A DNA stretch of 64,000 nt. Origin: Gelatoporia subvermispora B. Its lineage: Eukaryota; Basidiomycota; Agaricomycetes; Polyporales; Gelatoporiaceae. The notes under the pieces are model-generated. The model was not told the origin of the DNA, made no database searches, and worked only from the letters and a program-made list of their open reading frames with translations. Positions 24,482 to 35,326 of the stretch are shown one piece after another (the stretch's first letter is position 1; every line of letters begins with the position of its first letter). The stretch is from contig KB445820.1 in assembly GCA_000320605.2 (NCBI GenBank), positions 124,001 through 188,000 of the forward strand. Reading direction: 5' to 3'. A program made the translations under genes and the position numbers.

Positions 24482-26986
24482 TCAGGCCTTGACCCACACC
24501 TGGACTGCCCCTGGCGGGCATGTAAATGTGCCCCATCCGTCTGAGCCTATCTCTATGCGCTCGGAGCCTGCGTGCATGCAGGAGCGGAATTGTGAGCTTG
24601 CGTTGACCTGCACGAACAACTCAACTCAAGAGATGGGCTGCGCAGCATAAACGATGAACTAACCTTCCCCACGTTCATACGGATGACCCGCGGACGTGCA
24701 TTCCTGGGAAAACAGACACACGGTCAAGAAGACGGAAACACTAGAAGAGGAAGCACTGTAGATTTACCCATCTCCGAGGGTGTCTTCGTTGCTAATGAGC
24801 ACAGCACACCCCGGATGTATTGAGTGTCCCATTCGCACGAATCCAATACAGTTGCGATGGTCGAAGTAGTCTATCCGTGTCCCGTAGGCGAACTTCTTCC
24901 GGGCCTCTATCAGATGCTTCAATCCGGGAGCCACGCGCTCATCATAGCATTCTTCATTTGGGTATAGATCTCCGTAGAAAACGCAACTATCTCGCAGGTC
25001 ACACAAAACTCTCGCACCCGAATATGTGGGACTCACGGATGACCCTCTCCACGGAGAAGTATCAGAGCATATGCTTGGAGCTTGAAGTTGCTTCCCACCT
25101 GTAGCCAACGAATCAGCTGAGAGGACTGACAAAAAGTTCACATGCGCATACCCAGCTTTCCAGAGTTTGGCCGATTTGCTGCCAGAACGACATTAGTCCC
25201 TGTGTCCTTTACTCAGACAGGAACGTACGGTACTGTAAACGTTATAGCGTGGTTTCCATCGAAATACACCGAATAAACTCACTCGTGATTATCGACGAAA
25301 GTCACAGCATCCATCGGACGTGCCTTCAGAATGGTACCATCGAAGATCTGCCGCAGATCGTATCGGAAGCCTGCCTTACTCGCATTGTGGAAATTGTAGT
25401 GTAATGGTACGTCGAAAAACGACACCTGTTGTGGAGGGTCAAACCGATGAAACTGGTCGCAGCTGTTGGCGTACAATGCCCTCAAATGCACGTATATACG
25501 GTTTGATGCGTCTCAGGCTACGATTAGAAATGTCAGAATATGTAACGAGTGTCTTGCCAGTGAGCTAAATTGACCTACTCCCCAGACCAGTACTCAGCGA
25601 CCGCAAAGAGGTCCGATTTCCCATTCGTTTCGCGAACATGTCTTAGCTTTGGGACATTAGCTTCGCTACTGTATCCAGGTAGAACTGGAAGGTCCTCACG
25701 AAGTCGTGCAGGAAGGTTCTGTCCATGTGCTTTATGGCGTCCAGACGAAAGCCGGTAGCACCGGTAGTCTGATGACACGTCAGACGAATGGGATAACGGA
25801 GAAACTGTGGGGCGACTACCTGCAGAACCCAATCTCCCCATGCTAGCAGGTCCTTGCGCACATCAGGATTTTGATGGTCAATCTAGAGATATCAGTAAGG
25901 TGGCCATCCTGCGAGAGATGTCGACATTTACATCAATGCCCAAGAGATAATCGTAATTCCCTAGTTCAGTATCGACGAAGCGAGACCAGCCTTTATGCTG
26001 ACCGCCCGCAATACGATATACACCGTTTGTACGAGTTCGATGATCCCAGTCTAAGCCACTGAAATGCTCTTGTGTCCATTTCAAGCTGCTGTACTATGTA
26101 CGAGGTCAATGAATTGGATCGCAGCACATTGTGAATTTACCTTCTCTCTTCTTCCAGGGAAATCAAATGCGGTCCATCCCTGTAGTGTAATACAAGCGGT
26201 CAGAACGAGTAGTCGTTCATTGGAGTATGACATACCTCAATTTCTCGGGCAGGCGCGATGTCCTTCAGACGGTTCTTCGGATCTACTGGGACGGCTTGGA
26301 AGGTCTCTAGTCTATCAGCTCCCAGTTTATGCTAAGAGGGTAGTTAGCCGGCGGCTGTCAGAATGTGTTCCCAGCATACGTTCAGGACGGCGTCTATCAA
26401 TACGTCTATGCCGCATTCTCTAGCCTTGGCGGTTGCGCGTAGAAGTTCATCCTTGGTTCCCCATCGTGTGGCGATGGTACCCTTCTGGTCGAATTCTCCT
26501 AGATCCCACTGAGGGCGAAGTAAGGTCCACTTCCTTGGAGCTTTACATTACCTTTGAGTGGACTCACTAGGTCATATGCATCATATCCTTGGCCAGCCTG
26601 AGAGTCGATGGCTCATTGACAGACGGTAAAGTTTACGTGAATTGAGAGGCTCACTTTCCGCATGGCTTTGTTGGGTGGTGGTAGCCAGACCTGCGTGACG
26701 CCCAGTTCGGCAAGCTTGGGCAATTCGGTTTCAAAATGCCTCCACCAACTCAAGTCCGGGTGCCTGGCTTCCCAAGTGAAGAATTGAAGCTACAGACATT
26801 GGCTTTCATTCTGAGCCCACTGTGCCGCGTTCTGCCGATGACAATACGCACCATCAGTGGGTTTTCCGAAGATTCCGGAGGACCAAGTCGCATAGTTCTC
26901 AGTGCTGGAGTATGAGTTGGATCATGCAACTGGTCTCTGAGCCAGTCTATCAGATCCCAGAACATGTTCGCCATCGTTCGGAACAT
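24482..26986 (-). CDS. Intracellular GH13 alpha-amylase (GH13_5-type)
   Basis: Multi-exon gene on the minus strand, start 26986 (MFRTMANMFWDLIDWLRDQ), stop 24482 after VQVWVKA. The four conserved GH13 regions are present: DAVLNHK (region I), GFRLDAIKH with the nucleophile Asp (II), FAVAEYW with the acid/base Glu (III), and VTFVDNHE with the third catalytic Asp (IV). The (beta/alpha)8 barrel begins with LQFFTWEARHPDLSWW and ELGVTQVWLPPPNKAMRK, a start typical of bacterial-type cytosolic alpha-amylases also known from fungi. No signal peptide is visible, so it probably acts on intracellular alpha-glucan or imported maltodextrin. The exon with CVFYGDLYPNEECYDERVAP is also as in this subfamily. 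It is convergent with the sugar transporter. Confidence 0.88.
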
Positions 26987-27576
26987 GCGCTGGCTGTCGG
27001 GCCACCATGTCAGACACGATCGACCGACCAAAAACAGCAGGCGCGCATGTCACGTGGGCGCGCAGTCCGCTTCGAACTCCGCTCGGCGCGCGAGTATAAA
27101 GTTTGAGCGGCCTGCGTTTTTCTCAACCGTTGCGACCACCTCGCGTTCTGTGTCCTCGTCGGCGTTCCGCTTGACATTGGGGCTTGGGCTAATGCGCTGC
27201 ATTTCGCAGTATTGGTGGTCAAGAGCGAACGGCCGGCTTAATCGCTCTGTTCACGCTTTCACTACGATGAACGGAGTTTCATGTCTTGGCAACAGCTGAA
27301 TTACACGCACTTTTGTATATACATTGACTTAATATACTTTCCCTTCTGTCATGTACTGGCAAAGCGACACGACTCCCGTAGAATCTCATTACTTTTGCAG
27401 CCTAACCTTGGGATGTGCGAGAATAATGCAGATTCACATTATGCACCGTTTTCTTGAGCAAGTGCGAACAGCCATCTTAAATCACACATGGAATCACACC
27501 AAGCAATGAGAGAATGAATGTCGTAACATTCGTGGCGAGTGAATACAGAGGTACGGAAGTAGATACAAAGACACGT
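26987..27576. other. Spacer between GH13 amylase and RPLP0
   Basis: 590 bases between two minus-strand genes: amylase promoter on one side, RPLP0 3' UTR on the other. Short open frames here look like noise. No repeat or RNA gene seen. Confidence 0.4.
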
Positions 27577-28791
27577 TTAGTCGAAGAGACCGAAGCCCTA
27601 AAATGTGGATGAGTATCACTGTCTAGATCATGAAGTAAGTATTTGTTACTGACCATGTCGTCATCTTCCTCTTCCTCTTCCTCCTCCTTCTTCTCAGCGG
27701 CAGCCTCAGCAGCAGGAGCAGCCTCGTCGGCAGCCGCGACGGGCGCGGCGACGGCGAAGGCCTCAGGATTCTCGAGGTATTCCTTGACCTGTGATGGGTT
27801 GACGGTTAGCTCAAGTTCGAAAACCGATTGAAAACGAAAATGTCAGAGAACAGAAATCAAGTTAGAACAGCATTGTCTCCGGTAGAGACTCAGCATTTTC
27901 AGTGTATTGTGAAGCATCCTTCCAAAGAAGGGAATAAGACGCGAATACCGACCTTCTCGGAGCCCTCGAAGGTGTAGTCGGTGGCAACGGAGACAGCAAG
28001 AAGGTTCTTGTACGAGTTGACAACCGAGTGCAATACCGACACCAGGGTGGGGTAGTTGAGGGCCAGCGAGATGGAGGCAATGGTGGTGATGCCGGACAAG
28101 AAGCGGTCGAGGATCTCCTTGTCGGAGACATCGAGAACGTCGGGGGAGAAGGCGTTGCCCTGGTCGAAGATCTGGACAACAGTCATACCGTACGTGAACG
28201 GCGAGATGTTCAACATGTTGAGCAGCGTCGCTTCGGACGGGCCGACACGAAGACCGGCGGTGACGACCTTGACGTCGGAGACGATTTCAATGGTACCACG
28301 AGCGATCTTGGTCGGGATACCGAGAGCCTGGAAGAAGGAGGTCTTGCCGGGTTCCATACCAGTGTTGCCGGCAGGGATGGTGACATCCTTGGGCGCGAGC
28401 GCACCAGCGCGGGCGGGCGCCGCGACCTTGTTGGCGGTGATGATGTCACGGATCTCCTTCAGGTCGCCAGAGGTGAAGACGAAGCCGATGTTGCCCCTGA
28501 CGTGGGGCAGGAGCTTCTCGAACTGGGGGTACTCCGTGAGGATGGAGCGGAGAGCACGGCGGACCATGGTGTTCTTGCCCATGACGACGACACCCTTGGC
28601 ACGGAGGGCGACACGAATCTGGTGCATCTGGTTGGAACCGACGTTGTCGACATTGACGACGAAGATCGAGGCTAGTGGGAGAACTCAGAATGAGTCAAGC
28701 ACGTTGTGCATGTTGGAGACGTACGGTACTTGGCGACAAGCTCCTTGAGCTTGACGAAGTACAGTTCCTTCTGCGCACGAGTGGCACCCAT
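27577..28791 (-). CDS. RPLP0: 60S acidic ribosomal protein P0 (uL10)
   Basis: Four exons on the minus strand. Exon 1 starts at 28791 with [20 protein letters not shown]. The main exon carries [31 protein letters not shown] and the L10 core with [13 protein letters not shown]. The last exons encode the alanine/glutamate hinge and the stalk tail ending EDDDMGFGLFD, the hallmark of P-proteins that bind elongation factors. P0 anchors the P1/P2 stalk on the large ribosomal subunit. The final exon is tiny (GFGLFD and stop, near 27577-27597) and was placed from the conserved tail. Codon use is strongly biased to C-ending codons, consistent with very high expression. Confidence 0.96.
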
Positions 28792-29384
28792 TGTTTTAGT
28801 CGGCTAACACGGCACGTTCAGGATATCTGCAAGCAAGTTATCCTCGGACGACTCACAAGTGAAGATTTGGATATGTGTGTAAAGGGCGAATCAGTGCCTC
28901 CCTATGACCTCTGCACACGCAAAAATTCGCCGGTCAACGAACACATATCCTCTTATCGTGAATCAACGCTCACCTGTCGTGCCAAAGGATTTTTCAAGGC
29001 AACTGGTCGTTAGTAGTTCTGGTGAGCAACACCCAAAGTGTATACCGTTATGGCAAGCGGTGTGGCATGCAGTTCTGAGAATTAGAGTTTGACGGTGCCG
29101 GGTGATGCCGAGCGCCCTCCCAAACATGCGCAAATACGCGCTCGCTGGCGAACACGTCGTTGACGCGCCCGTGGCGTCGACGTCGACGGCTTCGACGGCC
29201 CTTCCTGCGGCCCACTCACGGCTAGGGCTTGCTAAATTCTCTTACTTTCTCTGCTTTCTGGCTCTGGGATCTTGTAGTCATTCACGGTCCAACACACGCT
29301 ACGCGTGTTGACAGACGCGATTTCTGACGCGTACTGACCACCAAGAGTCATCGCGTACTGTTCGAGATCGTCTCATGCAATGGA
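28792..29384. promoter_or_regulatory. Divergent promoter RPLP0 / helical-repeat protein
   Basis: About 590 bases between divergent start codons. ACGCGT occurs at 29301-29306 and 29327-29332, 50-85 bp before the helical-repeat gene, and several GACG/GTCGACG words lie at 29160-29200. A strong ribosomal-protein promoter must be included on the RPLP0 side. No RNA gene seen. Confidence 0.45.
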
Positions 29385-32300
29385 ATGTGGCGACAATGCC
29401 TGCCGACCGTCCGGGTCATCGGCGGCGGTAATACTTGGAATACTAGTTATCGGTGCGCCAACTAGTACCGTCACCCGAGACAATCTACTTATCGTGAGAT
29501 ATGCATCAGAGCCCATACAGCGGCCACCAGTGTTGTCCTCAGGAGACACGGGTCTGGGAGTCACCCACCGAGGAGTCAGATAGCATTCATCCCTGACTCA
29601 AGTTCTCGCGACACCTCCCCCCTCGACCTCCGTGACGTGTACACAACGATTGTCGTAGATGCCCCCGATGGTTCAGCCAACCCGGCAGCAACCAGCGACG
29701 AATCTACCTTTAACTTATGCAATCCGGACCCATGCGGTGCGACGTTCACACCAGTGACCCTCAATACCCCCTTGAGCGGTCCAGTGCACTTGCCACCTCT
29801 AGTTCCTTCTGCTACCTTGGTCTCAACCTCCCAAGGCGACGTACGCGTGCCTAGCCGTGAGGCATCCGGTCAGAAGGAACCCGCTGATGAAGACAATGCA
29901 GTGTCAAAGTTGCTCGACATATTGTCCGCACCATCGATTCAGCAGACTCCGAGTGTGATCCGGTCCTTGTACTATTCGGTCTCTTCGCGTGGACAGCTAT
30001 CCATGCTGACTAGTGCCCACTTCACTACACTCCTGCGCCTCTTCGGCACGCTTTCTTTGTCATCCGTTGACGAGCGGCATCAGTCAAAGTATGCATACTC
30101 GCTATCCTCAGATCTTCCTGAAAGGTCGTTTCGCCCCTTCTGGCCGTTCTTAGTGACGATCGGCGTTGACAAGACCCGCATGAAGTTTCCTCTCAACTTC
30201 GTAGATCATCATTGGTTACTGCTGGCCCAACTCTCGGTCCTGGACGCGGCATGTCGTTCGGGGAACAAGCAGAGTAAGTTAATGTCCGTTCATGACAGGG
30301 CCGACAGCTAACGGACGTCGAAGGGTCTTGGTTGCAAACTAAACTTCGTGTTGTACAGCATCATCACCGGATGCTCACGAATGGGAAACCTTTGAGCTCC
30401 CACGAAGAACATCATATGCCCTATCTGCGGTTCTTACTGGCACATTCCTTCCCCGCGTACCAGGAAGAAGCGGTAAAGGCAATGTCGGAACTCGTAACGA
30501 AGTACGATGATTGTCCTGCATGGCTTTTGTCATACCTTTGGAAGCTGGTCATGAATTCACGCGAGCTCTCGGATATCCTCAAGGCTCGCATCCTAGATGC
30601 GCTAGGGACTAGGCTTCACAGACTGTCAGTCGAGACACCCCCGCATGCCGAAACCGGAGGGAAGCAAGACCCGGCTGGTTCGGGACAGGCGTTCGAGCAA
30701 TCAGGCGGAGCGCCGGCTATCGCTGGCCTGTTTCGCGATTCCATTACTCTACCCCACGCTCAAGGCCCCGACGTTCTACTCGCTTCCACGCTCGTTGAAC
30801 ACTTCAAGCAAGCTTTGTTCACTCGCACTACCCCTTCCGCCAGCAACCGTGGTGCTCTAGATAGCGAGCTGAAAGAATGGGCGCTTGCGCTCGTTCACAC
30901 TGTCTTTGCGGAGGACGTGACACTTGGGCGACGCTGGTCGTCATTGTATCTCCTTGCGCTGAGCAACGCCTCATCACGCTCAACCCAACGCTCTGAAGAC
31001 AAATCTTCCCCAGAACCCGAGGCAGTCGTCGAGTGGCGTACAATCTGTGCCCTCTCATCCATCGAGCAGCTCGTCCGACCCTTTGACAAACACGCGACGC
31101 TACCTTTCACGATCGAGGTCAACGAAGGCCTCTCTCGCGTCCTCGACGCACTTTGGCATACCTGGACATCCACTCCGGCGAATTCCGTCGTGCGCCTACC
31201 CATCACTGCGCGTGTAATATGTGCTTCATTCTACTACTTGGGCGGCCGTTTTGGGAACTCATCTCTAATTCAGCGATGCCGAGTATATTGCACTACATCT
31301 GGCTTATGGAAACCTATCCCGGTCGATTCGTCTTCCCCGGCCTCGATACAGACATTGGCGGCGGAGCAGTTGATTTCTTCTATCGCGACCCAGCAGCGTG
31401 TCGACCATGCATACCGTGCCTTGATCAGCAGTCTTTCTGATGAGCGCTTACTCGGCTCAATCGTCAATATTGTGGTCGGCCGCGTCGTGCCCGAGACTTT
31501 ACCCGCCGTGCAAATTCTATACAAGCTCGCGGCTGATTCCAACGCAGTTAGCCTGTATGCGCCTTCAATGGCGAAGCTGACGCTCACTCTGGCCCAATGT
31601 GGCTTTGTGAACAAGGCGGTACAGTACCTGGATTTCAAAGAGTTCCGTGATGAAGAGCCCCTGGTGGTACTGGCGCCTCTTCTGCCGCACATCGCCTATT
31701 TGATACAACGTCTCCAGCAGAAGAACGCGTTGATTCTCGGTCTGGCAATGCTTCACGCCTTCCGATCACCGCCTCCCTACTCAGTGCGCGAAGATGTTCA
31801 GCGAATTTTATTGGCGCTGCCACAGAGGAGGAATATTCCGGAGATAGTGGTCAAGGTTGTTGAGATGGTGGCAAATCAACGCCCAACCTTCTTCAAATGG
31901 GACTTCTATTATCTTCTTTTTCGACGACTACTCAGGCATCGACAGTTCTCCCGCGCACGGCTCGTCTTCGATCTCGCCGTTCAACGCTCTCCCCGGATCC
32001 AGCGGCGATGGACGGAGCTCTTCATCTCAGCTTGCATCCGCAGTGGTTCCCTCGCCCTCGCGCGTAAAACAGCCTGGAGTCATCGCCTTCGCTCTCAGAC
32101 AGAGGTCTCTTCCGTGGCCCGGCTTGCTCGTCGCATCGTCGCACACAAACATAGTGTCCGACGAGTCGCCACATTGCGCATGCCCGCAATTGCAGCTCAT
32201 TCCGAGAGATCCAAACCAGGCCTCACTTGTTCGCTGACCACTTTGCTACTCCTCCGCGCGGGCCGCCCTCGTGCGGCATTGGACCTCGTGGCGCGTATGC

Positions 32301-32872
32301 GGCCCGACTTGACCGCCCAGGAGATAGCGAGCGTCGGGAATTCGATCCTCCACGCGCGTAGCAAGGGGCTTGTGAACGCGGCCGGTTTTCGTATCCTACT
32401 CAAGATACTCGAACGTCTGGGCTCGACGTGCGGTTTCGCTCCCGACCGAGTCACTATCAATATAATCCTCGGCGCACTGTTGCGCTGGCGAGCGGTGGAC
32501 CAGATCTTGATGCGGAGACTCTTCAGCAAGGTTCTTCAAAGCGGCTATCCTGGAGGGAGACGAGAGCATCGGGTATTCGAATACCCTTTCTATAGTACAA
32601 GCCGATCCGGAGGGCAACGGAAGTATCGACGTCCTCCGGCTGTCTCACGTGCACGAGAGGCGGCGGAGCGGGCTATCAGTGCATTTTCGCTACCGGCTTC
32701 AATCAAGGAGGAAGTCTCGTTCGAAAAGCACGTACGCCCACTCTATCGTTCGTTCATCAAGTATTTCCGTCAGAGGAAAGACATGGCCGCCGTGCGTGCT
32801 GTGGAGAGTATATTGGTGGAGCTGGAGGAGGAATGGGCAGGCAGAAGCAACGGCAGTGGAGATTGTGATTGA
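29385..32872 (+). CDS. Large helical-repeat (PPR-like) protein, probably mitochondrial
   Basis: Three exons, 29385-29427, 29521-30273 and 30324-32872, give about 1114 residues. I chose exon 1 (MWRQCLPTVRVIGG) because it joins in frame across a 93-bp intron to ATSVVLRRHGSGS and makes an Arg/Ser-rich, acid-free presequence. The body lacks known catalytic motifs but is built of antiparallel helix pairs, clearest near the C-terminus: FYYLLFRRLLRHRQFSRARL, TELFISACIRSGSLALARKT, LLLLRAGRPRAALDLVARM, NIILGALLRWRAVDQILMRR. This pattern is like pentatricopeptide repeats, which bind organelle RNA. Such proteins diverge fast, so no ortholog is named. An unspliced start at 29637 is the alternative. Confidence 0.65.
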
Positions 32873-33258
32873 CGGGAGGAAGCTCGTATAATATATTCTA
32901 CAGGTGTTTCGTGTCTCAACGAAGTAGTTTTGCCGTGCGATCTTTACACCTATCTTGTGCTTGAGATTCGTGACTTTGGCTGGGCGGAGGAGACACAGTG
33001 GCCGGTGAGATCTATGGGACGTGCAGCCCACTAACGATGATTTGTACTTGTTTCTGCTAATGTCAATGAACGGCGACGTATCCATCACGGTTGACGATGC
33101 AACCCCGCCAAACCTGCGACGAGAGCCGTGACAGAGTGCCACTCGATGACCTCGAAATCTGTGAAATATCGAGTTCAAGCAATGCCTCCAACTGAGCATT
33201 GGTGACCATAGGTATGTATTGAGCAGTTCGAATATATGACATATACACTGCCACACAT
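32873..33258. other. Spacer before tRNA-Leu
   Basis: 386 bases between the helical-repeat gene stop and tRNA-Leu. It holds the 3' UTR of the former. No other feature seen. Confidence 0.4.
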
Positions 33259-33362
33259 GGCGAGATGGCCGAGCGGTCTAAGGCGCCAGACTAAGGAGGA
33301 GGAGGAACTACTTCTGTGTTATCTGGTCCGAAAGGGCGTGGGTTCGAATCCCACTCTCGTCA
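33259..33362 (+). tRNA. tRNA-Leu(AAG) with intron
   Basis: The acceptor stem GGCGAGA pairs with TCTCGTC (one G-T), followed by discriminator A. The A box TGGCCGAGCGGT and B box GGTTCGAATCC are intact. The anticodon stem CCAGA/TCTGG encloses the loop CTAAGG...A, giving anticodon AAG. An intron of about 27 nt, purine-rich at its start, lies one base after the anticodon, the standard nuclear position. The long variable arm (TCCGAAAGGGCG) is typical of leucine tRNA. A T-run follows about 20 bases downstream, fitting Pol III termination. Confidence 0.9.
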
Positions 33363-33668
33363 CTGACAAATGCTTGAACGCTTTTTTTGCCCTTGTCACA
33401 CCCGCCCAGAGTAAGCAGTAGACCATGTCGTAGATACCGCGCTTGTGCTGTCTACCATAGGGTGGTGTCCTTCACGACAATAACCGGAGAGGCCATATTG
33501 CCATTTTCCTGCTGCTCCCCGCCATAGACAATCTCCCAATGGGCATATGCAGCAGGACTAGCGTGATAGGGCAAGCGTCGTGCCTTTTTTGGGATAGCGG
33601 GACACAACTTATACAACTATGTATATTCAAAACCTAACAAATACAGATATCTATTGCCTATGTATGTA
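33363..33668. other. Spacer between tRNA-Leu and RFC subunit gene
   Basis: 306 bases downstream of both the tRNA and the convergent RFC gene. It begins with a T7 run near 33381-33387 that can end tRNA transcription. No gene seen. Confidence 0.4.
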
Positions 33669-35326
33669 TCACTCGTCGAACCCGGACAAGTCAAGGCCGT
33701 AGAAGAATTGCTGGTGAGGAAAATGGGTATCTGGCTTCACATATGGAATGACGGCCGACGTACCTTATACAGACTCATCACCTTGACGACCCAGGCGTCA
33801 AGGTGGAAGATCTTCTTGTTCCCTATGCGCATGCGTGTCTCCTATCTCTCAACCAACAGTCAGCCCTGCATTGATGAGATACCAACGAGGAACGAGACGC
33901 ACGTATATCGCCGCCCAGTGCATGATGTCTGCCTTCAGAGTCTCGTCGACGCGGTCCACGACGCACTCCGCCACCGTCTATATACCGTGAGCATTTGCCA
34001 GGCAGGGAAGGGGCAGCGCGGCCGCGTACCTTCAGGATAATGCTAGCCGGGATACAATGGCTCAGGAGTTCGTAGAACTTCGCGCGCACCTCCATGACGC
34101 GCGCGGGGGTCTGCTCGCTCAGGATGAGCTCCGCGACTTTCGCGCAGTACGTCTCCCAGTCTGGCTTTGCGATCGCGAGCGAGCCTGTCAGGTCCGTTCT
34201 GTGCCATGCCCGTGGTCAGACACAGCTCGGCCAAGAGATACAGCATGGGGGGGTGCGACTCACGACTGCATCTTCAACGCTTCGAACACGAGGACCGCTT
34301 TGCGCATGTTGCCGTTCGAGTCTGCTACGATCGCCTGCGCGGCCTCGTCCGGAAGGTGGAAGCGCTCCTTCGCCGCGACGTGGTGCAGCACTGTCTCCAT
34401 CTGCGCACTCGTCAGCGTCCCGTCCACGGCCTGCAGCGGGGGGTGCACTCGCCTCTGCCGGTGACGGCGCGGCGACGCGCATGAGCAGGCACCGGCTGCG
34501 GATGGGCGCGATGAGCCGGCTCGTGCTGTTCGCGCAGAGGATGATGCGCATGTTCGACATGTACTTCTCCATCGTGCGGCGCAGCGCGGCCTGCGCGTCG
34601 CGCGTGAGCGAGTCCGCCTCGTTGATGATCACCACTGCATCCGCCGTTCGCGTATCAGCAGAGTAGAGGGCGATGCGTGAGATGCGACGACTCGCCCTTG
34701 AACCGCTGCTTCGCGTTGAGGTCTACTTGTTGTGTTTGCGCGATCTCCTTCAGGAGCTCTTGGATCACGACCCGGTCGTAGTTCCCCACTTCGCTATGTG
34801 CCCGTGAGTCAGCGCACGGCGACACGGGATTGTATATGTGCACAGCGGCAGCACCTTGGTGTGATCTCGATGTGGAAGTTGCTCTGTACGACATTCACGT
34901 CGAGTTTCCGTTTTGATGGTGTCATGAATACACGCTGATCTATCTTCAGCTAGACAAATCATACTGCTGTAGGCACCACTAGATTGCGCGAAAACCTCAC
35001 AGCATACCTTCTCCACGCCCTTCCCGAACAGCTCACGTAGTGTGCACGCAATGCGCGTCTTCTTCCCTGCGCCCGACGGCCCATAGAACAACATATGCGG
35101 GAAATCGCCCGACGCAGCCTACAAAACACTCGTCCACACATCCGTCAGTGACCCCATATAGCAGCTCAACAACTCACAAGGGCGCGTAACCGGGCAGAAA
35201 GACCCTCGTGGTAGTGCAGCTCGTCGAGCGTGCGCGGGCGGTGCTGGGCATTCGCAGAGGTTGGGTCAGATGTCAGGTGTCGGGAACATCATAGAACTCG
35301 TTCACCTTGTCCACCCAGAGAGACAT
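33669..35326 (-). CDS. RFC5: Replication factor C small subunit (yeast Rfc5 / human RFC3 type)
   Basis: About eight exons from 35326 to a TGA at 33669. Exon 1 encodes only MSLWVDK; exon 2 continues [20 protein letters not shown]. The clamp-loader ATPase core shows [13 protein letters not shown], the variant Walker A with Gly-Lys-Lys that marks the Rfc5/RFC3 subunit. Then come [37 protein letters not shown] (Walker B/sensor region) and the SRC motif in [10 protein letters not shown]. The last exons read [33 protein letters not shown] and [13 protein letters not shown], matching the family C-terminus. RFC loads PCNA onto primer ends during replication and repair. Two ACGCGT boxes lie 100-170 bp upstream of the start. 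Confidence 0.93.

Noticed and set aside
28028..28748. 215- and 230-codon plus-strand frames
   Set aside because: Antisense shadows of the RPLP0 exon, caused by its strong codon bias.
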